The translations under genes were made by a program, and so were the position numbers. The notes below the pieces were generated by a model. The model was given only the letters and a program-made list of their open reading frames with translations, searched no databases and was not told where the DNA came from. This document shows positions 9,721 to 23,389 of a stretch of 64,000 nt of DNA, piece by piece; the stretch's first letter is position 1, and every line of letters starts with the position of its first letter. The DNA is from Parietaria judaica (lineage: Eukaryota > Streptophyta > Magnoliopsida > Rosales > Urticaceae): positions 16,887,001 to 16,951,000 of the forward strand of contig OX940866.1 in assembly GCA_954871525.1 (NCBI GenBank). Direction: 5' to 3'.

Positions 9721-11161
9721 TTTTTGAAACTGGGTTTTAAGACAGCTCCAAAAACTTTTAATGCCAAAACAAACCCAATTTATAATAATAGCACCCTAAT
9801 TAAGGTCTAGCAACTCAAATCTCATCAAGAACCCATCGTATTTGCCCTCGTAAGAAAACAAATTTTTAACACTTTTCGGTTAAGATTTTAACCCATTAAC
9901 GACTTGCTATAGAAACTACGAGATAGTGCTTCGCTATTTAGGCATTAAAATAAGTAAATGTGATACAATTACACATTATTAAGCATTTTGAAGTTCATTT
10001 TTTGTTTAAAATATCGTTTAATTAGGGTTCTTTCGCAAAAAATGGGAAAAAGACTCAGTTTTTTTTGGAGCACGCATTAATTGTTGAAACTGGGTTTTAA
10101 GAAAGCTCCAAAAACTTTTAATGCCAAAACAAACCCAATTTATGATAATAGCACCCTAATGAAGGTCTAGCAACTCAAATCTCATCAAGAACCCATCGTA
10201 TTTGCCCTCGTAAGAAAACCAATTTTTAACACCTTTCGGTTAAGATTTTAACCCATTAACGACTTGCTATAGAAACTACGAGATAGTGCTTCGCTATTTA
10301 GGCATTAAAATAAGTAAATGTGATACAATTACACATTATTAAGCATTTTGAAGTTCATTTTTTGTTTAAAATATCGTTTAATTAGGGTTCTTTCGAAAAA
10401 AAATGGGAAAAAGACTCAATTTTATTTGGAGCACGCATTAATTGTTGAAACTGGGTTTTTAGAGAGCTACAAAAACTTTTAATGACAAAACTAACCCAAT
10501 TTATAATAATACCACCCGAATAAAGTTCTAGCAGCTCAAATCTCATCAAGAACCCATCGTATTTGCCCTCGTAAGAAAACCAATTTTTAACACTTTTCGG
10601 TTAAGATTTTAACCCATTAACGACTTGCTATAGAAACTACGAGATAGTGCTTCGCTATTTAGGCATTAAAATAAGTAAATCTGATAAAATTACACATTAT
10701 TAAGCATTTTGAAGTTCATTTTTGGTTTAAAATATCGTTTAATTAGGGTTCTTTCGCAAAAAATGGGAAAAAGACTCAGTTTTTTTTGGAGCACGCATTA
10801 ATTGTTGAAACTGGGTTTTAAGAAAGCTCCAAAAACTTTTAATGCCAAAACAAACCCAATTTATAATAATAGCACCCTAATGAAGGTCTAGCAACTCAAA
10901 TCTCATCAAGAACCCATCGTATTTGCCCTCGTAAGAAAACCAATTTTTAACACTTTTCGGTTAAGATTTTAACCCATTAACGACTTGCTATAGAAACTAC
11001 GAGATAGTGCTTCGCTCTTTAGGCATTAAAATAAGTAAATGTGATACAATTACACATTATTAAGCATTTTGAAGTTCATTTTTTGTTTAAAATATCGTTT
11101 AATTAGGGTTCTTTCGCAAAAAATGGGAAAAAGACTCAGTTTTTTTTGGAGCACGCATTAA
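8281..11161. repeat. 2,881-bp eight-monomer higher-order repeat, copy 1
   Basis: The order is two 1,080-bp trimers (8281-9360 and 9361-10441), a B monomer (10442) and an A monomer (10802). The last monomer of the second trimer has one extra A in the tract after TTCG, making it 361 bp and shifting the phase of what follows. Marker variants are AACAAATTTTT at about 9859, TGATAAAATT in the B monomer and CGCTCTTTA in the following A monomer. All of these recur in copy 2. Confidence 0.88.
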
Positions 11162-14042
11162 TTGTTGAAACTGGGTTTTAAGAAAGCTCCAAAAACTTTT
11201 AATGCCAAAAAAAACCCAATTTATAATATTAGCACCCTAATGAAGGTTTAGCAACTCAAATCTCATCAAGAACCCATCGAATTTGCCCTCGTAAGAAAAC
11301 CAATTTTTAACACTTTTCGGTTAAGATTTTAACCCATTAACGACTTGCTATAGAAACTACGAGATAGTGCTTCGCTATTTAGGCATTAAAATAAGTAAAT
11401 CTGATACAATTACACATTATTAAGCATTTTGAAGTTCATTTTTGGTTTAAAATATCATTTAATTAGGGTTCTTTCGCAAAAAATGGGAAAAAGACTCAGT
11501 TTTTTTTTGAGCACGCATTAATTGTTGAAACTGGGTTTTAAGACAGCTCCAAAAACTTTTAATGCCAAAACAAACCCAATTTATAATAATAGCACCCTAA
11601 TTAAGGTCTAGCAACTCAAATCTCATCAAGAACCCATCGTATTTGCCCTCGTAAGAAAACCAATTTTTAACACTTTTCGGTTAAGATTTTAACCCATTAA
11701 CGACTTGCTATAGAAACTACGAGATAGTGCTTCGCTATTTAGGCATTAAAATAAGTAAATGTGATACAATTACACATTATTAAGCATTTTGAAGTTCATT
11801 TTTTGTTTAAAATATCGTTTAATTAGGGTTCTTTCGCAAAAAATGGGAAAAAGACTCAGTTTTTTTTGGAGCACGCATTAATTGTTGAAACTGGGTTTTA
11901 AGAAAGCTCCAAAAACTTTTAATGCCAAAACAAACCCAATTTATGATAATAGCACCCTAATGAAGGTCTAGCAACTCAAATCTCATCAAGAACCCATCGA
12001 ATTTGCCCTCGTAAGAAAACCAATTTTTAACACTTTTCGGTTAAGATTTTAACCCATTAACGACTTGCTATAGAAACTACGAGATAGTGCTTCGCTATTT
12101 AGGCATTAAAATAAGTAAATTTGATACAATTACACATTATTAAGCATTTTGAAGTTCATTTTTTGTTTAAAATATCGTTTAATTAGGGTTCTTTCGCAAA
12201 AAATGGGAAAAAGACTCAGTTTTTTTTGGAGCACGCATTAATTGTTGAAACTGGGTTTTAAGAAAGCTCCAAAAACTTTTAATGCCAAAAAAAACCCAAT
12301 TTATAATATTAGCACCCTAATGAAGGTCTAGCAACTCAAATCTCATCAAGAACCCATCGAATTTGCCCTCGTAAGAAAACCAATTTTTAACACTTTTCGG
12401 TTAAGATTTTAACCCATTAACGACTTGCTATAGAAACTACGAGATAGTGCTTCGCTATTTAGGCATTAAAATAAGTAAATCTGATACAATTACACATTAT
12501 TAAGCATTTTGAAGTTCATTTTTGGTTTAAAATATCATTTAATTAGGGTTCTTTCGCAAAAAATGGGAAAAAGACTCAGATTTTTTTGGAGCACGCATTA
12601 ATTGTTGAAACTGGGTTTTAAGACAGCTCCAAAAACTTTTAATGCCAAAACAAACCCAATTTATAATAATAGCACCCTAATTAAGGTCTAGCAACTCAAA
12701 TCTCATCAAGAACCCATCGTATTTGCCCTCGTAAGAAAACAAATTTTTAACACTTTTCGGTTAAGATTTTAACCCATTAACGACTTGCTATAGAAACTAC
12801 GAGATAGTGCTTCGCTATTTAGGCATTAAAATAAGTAAATGTGATACAATTACACATTATTAAGCATTTTGAAGTTCATTTTTTGTTTAAAATATCGTTT
12901 AATTAGGGTTCTTTCGCAAAAAATGGGAAAAAGACTCAGTTTTTTTTGGAGCACGCATTAATTGTTGAAACTGGGTTTTAAGAAAGCTCCAAAAACTTTT
13001 AATGCCAAAACAAACCCAATTTATGATAATAGCACCCTAATGAAGGTCTAGCAACTCAAATCTCATCAAGAACCCATCGTATTTGCCCTCGTAAGAAAAC
13101 CAATTTTTAACACTTTTCGGTTAAGATTTTAACCCATTAACGACTTGCTATAGAAACTACGAGATAGTGCTTCGCTATTTAGGCATTAAAATAAGTAAAT
13201 GTGATACAATTACACATTATTAAGCATTTTGAAGTTCATTTTTTGTTTAAAATATCGTTTAATTAGGGTTCTTTCGAAAAAAAATGGGAAAAAGACTCAA
13301 TTTTTTTTGGAGCACGCATTAATTGTTGAAACTGGGTTTTTAGAGAGCTACAAAAACTTTTAATGACAAAACTAACCCAATTTATAATAATACCACCCGA
13401 ATAAAGTTCTAGCAGCTCAAATCTCATCAAGAACCCATCGTATTTGCCCTCGTAAGAAAACCAATTTTTAACACTTTTCGGTTAAGATTTTAACCCATTA
13501 ACGACTTGCTATAGAAACTACGAGATAGTGCTTCGCTATTTAGGCATTAAAATAAGTAAATCTGATAAAATTACACATTATTAAGCATTTTGAAGTTCAT
13601 TTTTGGTTTAAAATATCGTTTAATTAGGGTTCTTTCGCAAAAAATGGGAAAAAGACTCAGTTTTTTTTGGAGCACGCATTAATTGTTGAAACTGGGTTTT
13701 AAGAAAGCTCCAAAAACTTTTAATGCCAAAACAAACCCAATTTATAATAATAGCACCCTAATGAAGGTCTAGCAACTCAAATCTCATCAAGAACCCATCG
13801 TATTTGCCCTCGTAAGAAAACCAATTTTTAACACTTTTCGGTTAAGATTTTAACCCATTAACGACTTGCTATAGAAACTACGAGATAGTGCTTCGCTCTT
13901 TAGGCATTAAAATAAGTAAATGTGATACAATTACACATTATTAAGCATTTTGAAGTTCATTTTTTGTTTAAAATATCGTTTAATTAGGGTTCTTTCGCAA
14001 AAAATGGGAAAAAGACTCAGTTTTTTTTGGAGCACGCATTAA
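11162..14042. repeat. 2,881-bp eight-monomer higher-order repeat, copy 2
   Basis: This is the tandem neighbour of 8281-11161 at an offset of 2,881 bases. It repeats the two trimers, the extra-A 361-bp monomer (12962-13322), the TGATAAAATT B monomer (13323) and the CGCTCTTTA A monomer (13683). I see fewer than ten differences, for example GGTTTAGC at about 11246 and CAGATTTT at about 12579. Sharing of a private indel and several private substitutions makes unequal crossover of an eight-monomer block the simplest explanation. Confidence 0.88.
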
Positions 14043-14402
14043 TTGTTGAAACTGGGTTTTAAGAAAGCTCCAAAAACTTTTAATGCCAAAACAAACCCAA
14101 TTTATAATAATAGCACCCTAATGAAGGTCTAGCAACTCAAATCTCATCAAGAACCCATCGTATTTGCCCTCGTAAGAAAACCAATTTTTAACACTTTTCG
14201 GTTAAGATTTTAACCCATTAACGACTTGCTATAGAAACTACGAGATAGTGCTTCGCTATTTACCCATTAAAATAAGTAAATGTGATACAATTACACATTA
14301 TTAAGCATTTTGAAGTTCATTTTTTGTTTAAAATATCGTTTAATTAGGGTTCTTTCGCAAAAAATGGGAAAAAGACTCAGTTTTTTTTGGAGCACGCATT
14401 AA
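14043..14402. repeat. A-type monomer bridging two regions
   Basis: This is a plain A-type monomer (TAAGAAAGCTCC head, CCAAAACAAACCC, G at offset 240). It has one private double change, TTTACCCATT in place of TTTAGGCATT at about 14262. It sits between the eight-monomer duplication and the shortened monomer. Confidence 0.75.
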
Positions 14403-14750
14403 TTGTTGAAACTGGGTTTTAAGAAAGCTCCAAAAACTTTTAATGCTAAAACAAACCCAATTTATAATAATAGCACCCTAATGAAGGTCTAGCAACTCAA
14501 ATCTCATCAAGAACCCATCGTAAGAAAACCAATTTTTAACACTTTTCGGTTAAGATTTTAACCCATTAACAACTTGCTATAGGAACTACGAGATAGTGCT
14601 TCGCTATTTAGGCATTAAAATAAGTAAATGTGATACAATTACACATTATTAAGCATTTTGAAGTTCATTTTTTGTTTAAAATATCGTTTAATTAGGGCTC
14701 TTTCGCAAAAAATGGGAAAAAGACTCAATTTTATTTGTAGCACGCATTAA
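14403..14750. repeat. 348-bp monomer with a 12-bp deletion
   Basis: This is the only monomer whose length differs from 360 by more than one base. Twelve bases in the conserved core (TATTTGCCCTCG) are missing, so CCCATCG runs straight into TAAGAAAACC at 14514-14530. The lost stretch lies between two TCGTA copies in the normal monomer and one copy remains at 14518-14522, which points to slippage or microhomology-mediated deletion. The monomer also has AGGAACTAC, AACAACTTG and the CAATTTTATTTGTAG tail that precedes a B monomer. Confidence 0.92.
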
Positions 14751-16910
14751 TTGTTGAAACTGGGTTTTTAGAGAGCTACAAAAACTTTTAATGACAAAAC
14801 TAACCCAATTTATAATAATACCACCCGAATAAAGTTCTAGCAGCTCAAATCTCATCAAGAACCCATCGTATTTGCCCTCGTAAGAAAACCAATTTTTAAC
14901 ACTTTTCGGTTAAGATTTTAACCCATTAACGACTTGCTATAGTAACTACGAGATAGTGCTTCGCTATTTAGGCATTAAAATAAGTAAATCTGATACAATT
15001 ACACATTATTAAGCATTTTGAAGTTCATTTTTGGTTTAAAATATCGTTTAATTAGGGTTCTTTCGCAAAAAATGGGAAAAAGACTCAGTTTTTTTTGGAG
15101 CACGCATTAATTGTTGAAACTGAGTTTTAAGAAAGCTCCAAAAACTTTTAATGCCAAAACAAACCCAATTTATAATAATAGCACCCTAATGAAGGTCTAG
15201 CAACTCAAATCTCATCAAGAACCCATCGTATTTGCCCTCGTAAGAAAACCAATTTTTAACACTTTTCGGTTAAGATTTTAACCCATTAACGACTTGCTAT
15301 AGAAACTACGAGATAGTGCTTCGCTATTTAGGCATTAAAATAAGTAAATGTGATACAATTACACATTATTAAGCATTTTGAAGTTCATTTTTTGTTTAAA
15401 ATATCGTTTAATTAGGGTTCTTTCGAAAAAAATGGGAAAAAGACTCAATTTTATTTGGAGCACGCATTAATTATTGAAACTGGGTTTTTAGAGAGCTACA
15501 AAAACTTTTAATGACAAAACTAACCCAATTTATAATAATACCACCCGAATAAAGTTCTAGCAGCTCAAATCTCATCAAGAACCCATCGTATTTGCCCTCG
15601 TAAGAAAACCAATTTTTAACACTTTTCGGTTAAGATTTTAACCCATTAACGACTTGCTATAGAAACTACGAGATAGTGCTTCGCTATTTAGGCATTAAAA
15701 TAAGTAAATCTGATAAAATTACACATTATTAAGCATTTTGAAGTTCATTTTTGGTTTAAAATATCGTTTAATTAGGGTTCTTTCGCAAAAAATGGGAAAA
15801 AGACTCAGTTTTTTTTGGAGCACGCATTAATTGTTGAAACTGGGTTTTAAGAAAGCTCCAAAAACTTTTGATGCCAAAACAAACCCAATTTATAATAATA
15901 TCACCCTAATGAAGGTCTAGCAACTCAAATCTCATCAAGAACCCATCGTATTTGCCCTCGTAAGAAAACCAATTTTTAACACTTTTCGGTTAAGATTTTA
16001 ACCCATTAACGACTTGCTATAGAAACTACGAGATAGTGCTTCGCTCTTTAGGCATTAAAATAAGTAAATGTGATACAATTACACATTATTAAGCATTTTG
16101 AAGTTCATTTTTTGTTTAAAATATCGTTTAATTAGGGTTCTTTCGCATAAAATGGGAAAAAGACTCAGTTTTTTTTGGAGCACGCATTAATTGTTGAAAC
16201 TGGGTTTTAAGAAAGCTCCAAAAACTTTTAATGCCAAAACAAACCCAATTTATAATAATAGCACCCTAATGAAGGTCTAGCAACACAAATCTCATCAAGA
16301 ACCCATCGTATTTGCCCTCGTAAGAAAACCAATTTTTAACACTTTTCGGTTAAGATTTTAACCCATTAACGACTTGCTATAGAAACTACGAGATAGTGCT
16401 TCGCTATTTAGGCATTAAAATAAGTAAATGTGATACAATTACACATTATTAAGCATTTTGAAGTTCATTTTTTGTTTAAAATATCGTTTAATTAGGGTTC
16501 TTTCGCAAAAAATGGGAAAAAGACTCAGTTTTTTTTGGAGCACGCATTAATTGTTGAAACTGGGTTTTAAGAAAGCTCCAAAAACTTTTAATGCCAAAAC
16601 AAACCCAATTTATAATAATAGCACCCTAATGAAGGTCTAGCAACTCAAATCTCATCAAGAACCCATCGTATTTGCCCTCGTAAGAAAACCAATTTTTAAC
16701 ACTTTTCGGTTAAGATTTTAACCCATTAACGACTTGCTATAGGAACTACGAGATAGTGCTTCGCTATTTAGGCATTAAAATAAGTAAATGTGATACAATT
16801 ACACATTATTAAGCATTTTGAAGTTCATTTTTTGTTTAAAATATCGTTTAATTAGGGTTCTTTCGCAAAAAATGGGAAAAAGACTCAATTTTATTTGTAG
16901 CACGCATTAA
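14751..16910. repeat. B-headed dimer and tetramer leading into the trimer block
   Basis: B monomers lie at 14751 and 15471, followed by one and three A monomers. The B copy at 15471 has TGATAAAATT and the next monomer has CGCTCTTTA, the marker pair of the eight-monomer repeat at 8281-14042. Part of this stretch therefore shares ancestry with region I. The monomer at 15111 has TTCG followed directly by seven A, with spacing unchanged. Confidence 0.8.
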
Positions 16911-19900
16911 TTGTTGAAACTGGGTTTTTAGAGAGCTACAAAAACTTTTAATGACAAAACTAACCCAATTTATAATAATACCACCCGAATAAAGTTCTAG
17001 CAGCTCAAATCTCATCAAGAACCCATCGTATTTGCCCTCGTAAGAAAACCAATTTTTAACACTTTTCGGTTAAGATTTTAACCCATTAACGACTTGCTAT
17101 AGAAACTACGAGATAGTGCTTCGCTATTTAGGCATTAAAATAAGTAAATCTGATACAATTACACATTATTAAGCATTTTGAAGTTCATTTTTGGTTTAAA
17201 ATATCGTTTAATTAGGGTTCTTTCGCAAAAAATGGGAAAAAGACTCAGTTTTTTTTGGAGCACGCATTAATTGTTGAAACTGGGTTTTAAGAAAGCTCCA
17301 AAAACTTTTAATGCCAAAACAAACCCAATTTATAATAATAGCACCCTAATGAATGTCTAGCAACTCAAATCTCATCAAGAACCCATCGTATTTGCCCTCG
17401 TAAGAAAACCAATTTTTAACACTTTTCGGTTAAGATTTTAACCCATTAACGACTTGCTATAGAAACTACGAGATAGTGCTTCGCTATTTAGGCATTAAAA
17501 TAAGTAAATGTGATACAATTACACATTATTAAGCATTTTGAAGTTCATTTTTTGTTTAAAATATCGTTTAATTAGGGTTCTTTCGCAAAAAATGGGAAAA
17601 AGACTCAGTTTTTTTTGGAGCACGCATTAATTGTTGAAACTGGGTTTTAAGAAAGCTCCAAAAACTTTTAATGCCAAAACAAACCCAATTTATAATAATA
17701 GCACCCTAATGAATGTCTAGCAACTCAAATCTCATCAAGAACCCATCGTATTTGCCCTCGTAAGAAAACCAATTTTTAACACTTTTCGGTTAAGATTTTA
17801 ACCCATTAACGACTTGCTATAGGAACTACGAGATAGTGCTTCGCTATTTAGGCATTAAAATAAGTAAATGTGATACAATTACACATTATTAAGCATTTTG
17901 AAGTTCATTTTTTGTTTAAAATATCGTTTAATTAGGGTTCTTTCGCAAAAAATGGGAAAAAGACTCAATTTTTTTTTTAGCACGCATTAATTGTTGAAAC
18001 TGGGTTTTTAGAGAGCTACAAAAACTTTTAATGACAAAACTAACCCAATTTATAATAATACCACCCGAATAAAGTTCTAGCAGCTCAAATCTCATCAAGA
18101 ACCCATCGTATTTGCCCTCGTAAGAAAACCAATTTTTAACACTTTTCGGTTAAGATTTTAACCCATTAACGACTTGCTATAGAAACTACGAGATAGTGCT
18201 TCGCTATTTAGGCATTAAAATTAGTAAATCTGATACAATTACACATTATTAAGCATTTTTAAGTTCATTTTTGGTTTAAAATATCGTTTAATTAGGGTTC
18301 TTTCGCAAAAAATGGGAAAAAGACTCAGTTTTTTTTGGAGCACGCATTAATTGTTGAAACTGGGTTTTAAGAAAGCTCCAAAAACTTTTAATGCCAAAAC
18401 AAACCCAATTTATAATAATAGCACCCTAATGAAGGTCTATCAACTCAAATCTCATCAAGAACCCATCGTATTTGCCCTCGTAAGAAAACCAATTTTTAAC
18501 ACTTTTCGGTTAAGATTTTAACCCATTAACGACTTGCTATAGAAACTACGAGATAGTGCTTCGCTATTTAGGCATTAAAATAAGTAAATGTGATACAATT
18601 ACACATTATTAAGCATTTTGAAGTTCATTTTTTGTTTAAAATATCGTTTAATTAGGGTTCTTTCGCAAAAAATGGGAAAAAGACTCAGTTTTTTTTGGAG
18701 CACGCATTAATTGTTGAAACTGGGTTTTAAGAAAGCTCCAAAAACTTTTAATGCCAAAACAAACCCAATTTATAATAATAGCACCCTAATGAATGTCTAG
18801 CAACTCAAATCTCATCAAGAACCCATCGTATTTGCCCTCGTAAGAAAACCAATTTTTAACACTTTTCGGTTAAGATTTTAACCCATTAACGACTTGCTAT
18901 AGGAACTACGAGATAGTGCTTCGCTATTTAGGCATTAAAATAAGTAAATGTGATACAATTACACATTATTAAGCATTTTGAAGTTCATTTTTTGTTTAAA
19001 ATATCGTTTAATTAGGGTTCTTTCGCAAAAAATGGGAAAAAGACTCAATTTTATTTGTAGCACGCATTAATTGTTGAAACTGGGTTTTTAGAGAGCTACA
19101 AAAACTTTTAATGACAAAACTAACCCAATTTATAATAATACCACCCGAATAAAGTTCTAGCAGCTCAAATCTCATCAAGAACCCATCGTATTTGCCCTCG
19201 TAAGAAAACCAATTTTTAACACTTTTCGGTTAAGATTTTAACCCATTAACGACTTGCTATATAAACTACGAGATAGTGCTTCGCTATTTAGGCATTAAAA
19301 TTAGTAAATCTGATACAATTACACATTATTAAGCATTTTTAAGTTCATTTTTGGTTTAAAATATCGTTTAATTAGGGTTCTTTCGCAAAAAATGGGAAAA
19401 AGACTCAGTTTTTTTTGGAGCACGCATTAATTGTTGAAACTGGGTTTTAAGAAAGCTCCAAAAACTTTTAATGCCAAAACAAACCCAATTTATAATAATA
19501 GCACCCTAATGAAGGTCTATCAACTCAAATCTCATCAAGAACCCATCGTATTTGCCCTCGTAAGAAAACCAATTTTTAACACTTTTCGGTTAAGATTTTA
19601 ACCCATTAACGACTTGCTATAGGAACTACGAGATAGTGCTTCGCTATTTAGGCATTAAAATAAGTAAATGTGATACAATTACACATTATTAAGCATTTTG
19701 AAGTTCATTTTTTGTTTAAAATATCGTTTAATTAGGGTTCTTTCGCAAAAAATGGGAAAAAGACTCAGTTTTTTTTGGAGCACGCATTAATTGTTGAAAC
19801 TGGGTTTTAAGAAAGCTCCAAAAACTTTTAATGCCAAAACAAACCCAATTTATAATAATAGCACCCTAATGAAGGTCTAGCAACTCAAATCTCATCAAGA

Positions 19901-22900
19901 ACCCATCGTATTTGCCCTCGTAAGAAAACCAATTTTTAACACTTTTCGGTTAAGATTTTAACCCATTAACGACTTGCTATAGGAACTACGAGATAGTGCT
20001 TCGCTATTTAGGCATTAAAATAAGTAAATGTGATACAATTACACATTATTAAGCATTTTGAAGTTCATTTTTTGTTTAAAATATCGTTTAATTAGGGTTC
20101 TTTCGCAAAAAATGGGAAAAAGACTCAATTTTATTTGTAGCACGCATTAATTGTTGAAACTGGGTTTTTAGAGAGCTACAAAAACTTTTAATGACAAAAC
20201 TAACCCAATTTATAATAATACCACCCGAATAAAGTTCTAGCAGCTCAAATCTCATCAAGAACCCATCGTATTTGCCCTCGTAAGAAAACCAATTTTTAAC
20301 ACTTTTCGGTTAAGATTTTAACCCATTAACGACTTGCTATAGAAACTACGAGATAGTGCTTCGCTATTTAGGCATTAAAATTAGTAAATCTGATACAATT
20401 ACACATTATTAAGCATTTTTAAGTTCATTTTTGGTTTAAAATATCGTTTAATTAGGGTTCTTTCGCAAAAAATGGGAAAAAGACTCAGTTTTTTTTGGAG
20501 CACGCATTAATTGTTGAAACTGGGTTTTAAGAAAGCTCCAAAAACTTTTAATGCCAAAACAAACCCAATTTATAATAATAGCACCCTAATGAAGGTCTAG
20601 CAACTCAAATCTCATCAAGAACCCATCGTATTTGCCCTCGTAAGAAAACCAATTTTTAACACTTTTCGGTTAAGATTTTAACCCATTAACGACTTGCTAT
20701 AGAAACTACGAGATAGTGCTTCGCTATTTAGGCATTAAAATAAGTAAATGTGATACAATTACACATTATTAAGCATTTTGAAGTTCATTTTTTGTTTAAA
20801 ATATCGTTTAATTAGGGTTCTTTCGCAAAAAATGGGAAAAAGACTCAGTTTTTTTTGGAGCACGCATTAATTGTTGAAACTGGGTTTTAAGAAAGCTCCA
20901 AAAACTTTTAATGCCAAAACAAACCCAATTTATAATAATAGCACCCTAATGAAGGTCTATCAACTCAAATCTCATCAAGAACCCATCGTATTTGCCCTCG
21001 TAAGAAAACCAATTTTTAACACTTTTCGGTTAAGATTTTAACCCATTAACGACTTGCTATAGGAACTACGAGATAGTGCTTCGCTATTTAGGCATTAAAA
21101 TAAGTAAATGTGATACAATTACACATTATTAAGCATTTTGAAGTTCATTTTTTGTTTAAAATATCGTTTAATTAGGGTTCTTTCGCAAAAAATGGGAAAA
21201 AGACTCAATTTTTTTTTTAGCACGCATTAATTGTTGAAACTGGGTTTTTAGAGAGCTACAAAAACTTTTAATGACAAAACTAACCCAATTTATAATAATA
21301 CCACCCGAATAAAGTTCTAGCAGCTCAAATCTCATCAAGAACCCATCGTATTTGCCCTCGTAAGAAAACCAATTTTTAACACTTTTCGGTTAAGATTTTA
21401 ACCCATTAACGACTTGCTATAGAAACTACGAGATAGTGCTTCGCTATTTAGGCATTAAAATAAGTAAATCTGATACAATTACACATTATTAAGCATTTTG
21501 AAGTTCATTTTTGGTTTAAAATATCGTTTAATTAGGGTTCTTTCGCAAAAAATGGGAAAAAGACTCAGTTTTTTTTGGAGCACGCATTAATTGTTGAAAC
21601 TGGGTTTTAAGAAAGCTCCAAAAACTTTTAATGCCAAAACAAACCCAATTTATAATAATAGCACCCTAATGAATGTCTAGCAACTCAAATCTCATCAAGA
21701 ACCCATCGTATTTGCCCTCGTAAGAAAACCAATTTTTAACACTTTTCGGTTAAGATTTTAACCCATTAACGACTTGCTATAGAAACTACGAGATAGTGCT
21801 TCGCTATTTAGGCATTAAAATAAGTAAATGTGATACAATTACACATTATTAAGCATTTTGAAGTTCATTTTTTGTTTAAAATATCGTTTAATTAGGGTTC
21901 TTTCGCAAAAAATGGGAAAAAGACTCAGTTTTTTTTGGAGCACGCATTAATTGTTGAAACTGGGTTTTAAGAAAGCTCCAAAAACTTTTAATGCCAAAAC
22001 TAACCCAATTTATAATAATAGCACCCTAATGAAGGTCTAGCAACTCAAATCTCATCAAGAACCCATCGTATTTGCCCTCGTAAGAAAACCAATTTTTAAC
22101 ACTTTTCGGTTAAGATTTTAACCCATTAACGACTTGCTATAGGAACTACGAGATAGTGCTTCGCTATTTAGGCATTAAAATTAGTAAATGTGATACAATT
22201 ACACATTATTAAGCATTTTGAAGTTCATTTTTGTTTAAAATATCGTTTAATTAGGGTTCTTTCGCAAAAAATGGGAAAAAGACTCAATTTTATTTGTAGC
22301 ACGCATTAATTGTTGAAACTGGGTTTTTAGAGAGCTACAAAAACTTTTAATGACAAAACTAACCCAATTTATAATAATACCACCCGAATAAAGTTCTAGC
22401 AGCTCAAATCTCATCAAGAACCCATCGTATTTGCCCTCGTAAGAAAACCAATTTTTAACACTTTTCGGTTAAGATTTTAACCCATTAACAACTTGCTATA
22501 GAAACTACGAGATAGTGCTTCGCTATTTAGGCATTAAAATAAGTAAATCTGATACAATTACACATTATTAATCATTTTGAAGTTCATTTTTGGTTTAAAA
22601 TATCGTTTAATTAGGGTTCTTTCGCAAAAAATGGGAAAAAGACTCAGTTTTTTTTGGAGCACGCATTAATTGTTGAAACTGGGTTTTAAGAAAGCTCCAA
22701 AAACTTTTAATGCCAAAACAAACCCAATTTATAATAATAGCACCCTAATGAAGGTCTAGCAACTCAAATCTCATCAAGAACCCATCGTATTTGCCCTCGT
22801 AAGAAAACCAATTTTTAACACTTTTCGGTTAAGATTTTAACCCATTAACGACTTGCTATAGAAACTACGAGATAGTGCTTCGCTATTTAGGCATTAAAAT

Positions 22901-23389
22901 AAGTAAATGTGATACAATTACACATTATTAAGCATTTTGAAGTTCATTTTTTGTTTAAAATATCGTTTAATTAGGGTTCTTTCGCAAAAAATGGGAAAAA
23001 GACTCAGTTTTTTTTGGAGCACGCATTAATTGTTGAAACTGGGTTTTAAGAAAGCTCCAAAAACTTTTAATGCCAAAACAAACCCAATTTATAATAATAG
23101 CACCCTAATGAAGGTCTAGCAACTCAAATCTCATCAAGAACCCATCGTATTTGCCCTCGTAAGAAAACCAATTTTTAACACTTTTCGGTTAAGATTTTAA
23201 CCCATTAACGACTTGCTATAGGAACTACGAGATAGTGCTTCGCTATTTAGGCATTAAAATAAGTAAATGTGATACAATTACACATTATTAAGCATTTTGA
23301 AGTTCATTTTTTGTTTAAAATATCGTTTAATTAGGGTTCTTTCGCAAAAAATGGGAAAAAGACTCAATTTTATTTGTAGCACGCATTAA
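16911..23389. repeat. 1,080-bp trimeric higher-order repeat, six copies
   Basis: Each unit is B, A1, A2, with B heads at 16911, 17991, 19071, 20151, 21231 and 22310. B has C at offset 240 and G at 283. A1 and A2 have G at 240 and T at 283. A2 regularly carries AGGAACTAC and ends in CAATTTTATTTGTAG or CAATTTTTTTTTTAG. Submarkers come and go along the block: TTAGTAAATC and CATTTTTAAG in B at 17991, 19071 and 20151; GGTCTATC at 18440, 19520 and 20960. The last A2 of the fifth unit is one base short (359 bp). Confidence 0.9.

Noticed and set aside
14751..23389. Insertion sequence or transposon headed by the B monomer
   Set aside because: B differs from A by substitutions only, keeps the 360-bp frame, and has no terminal repeats, target duplications or coding capacity.
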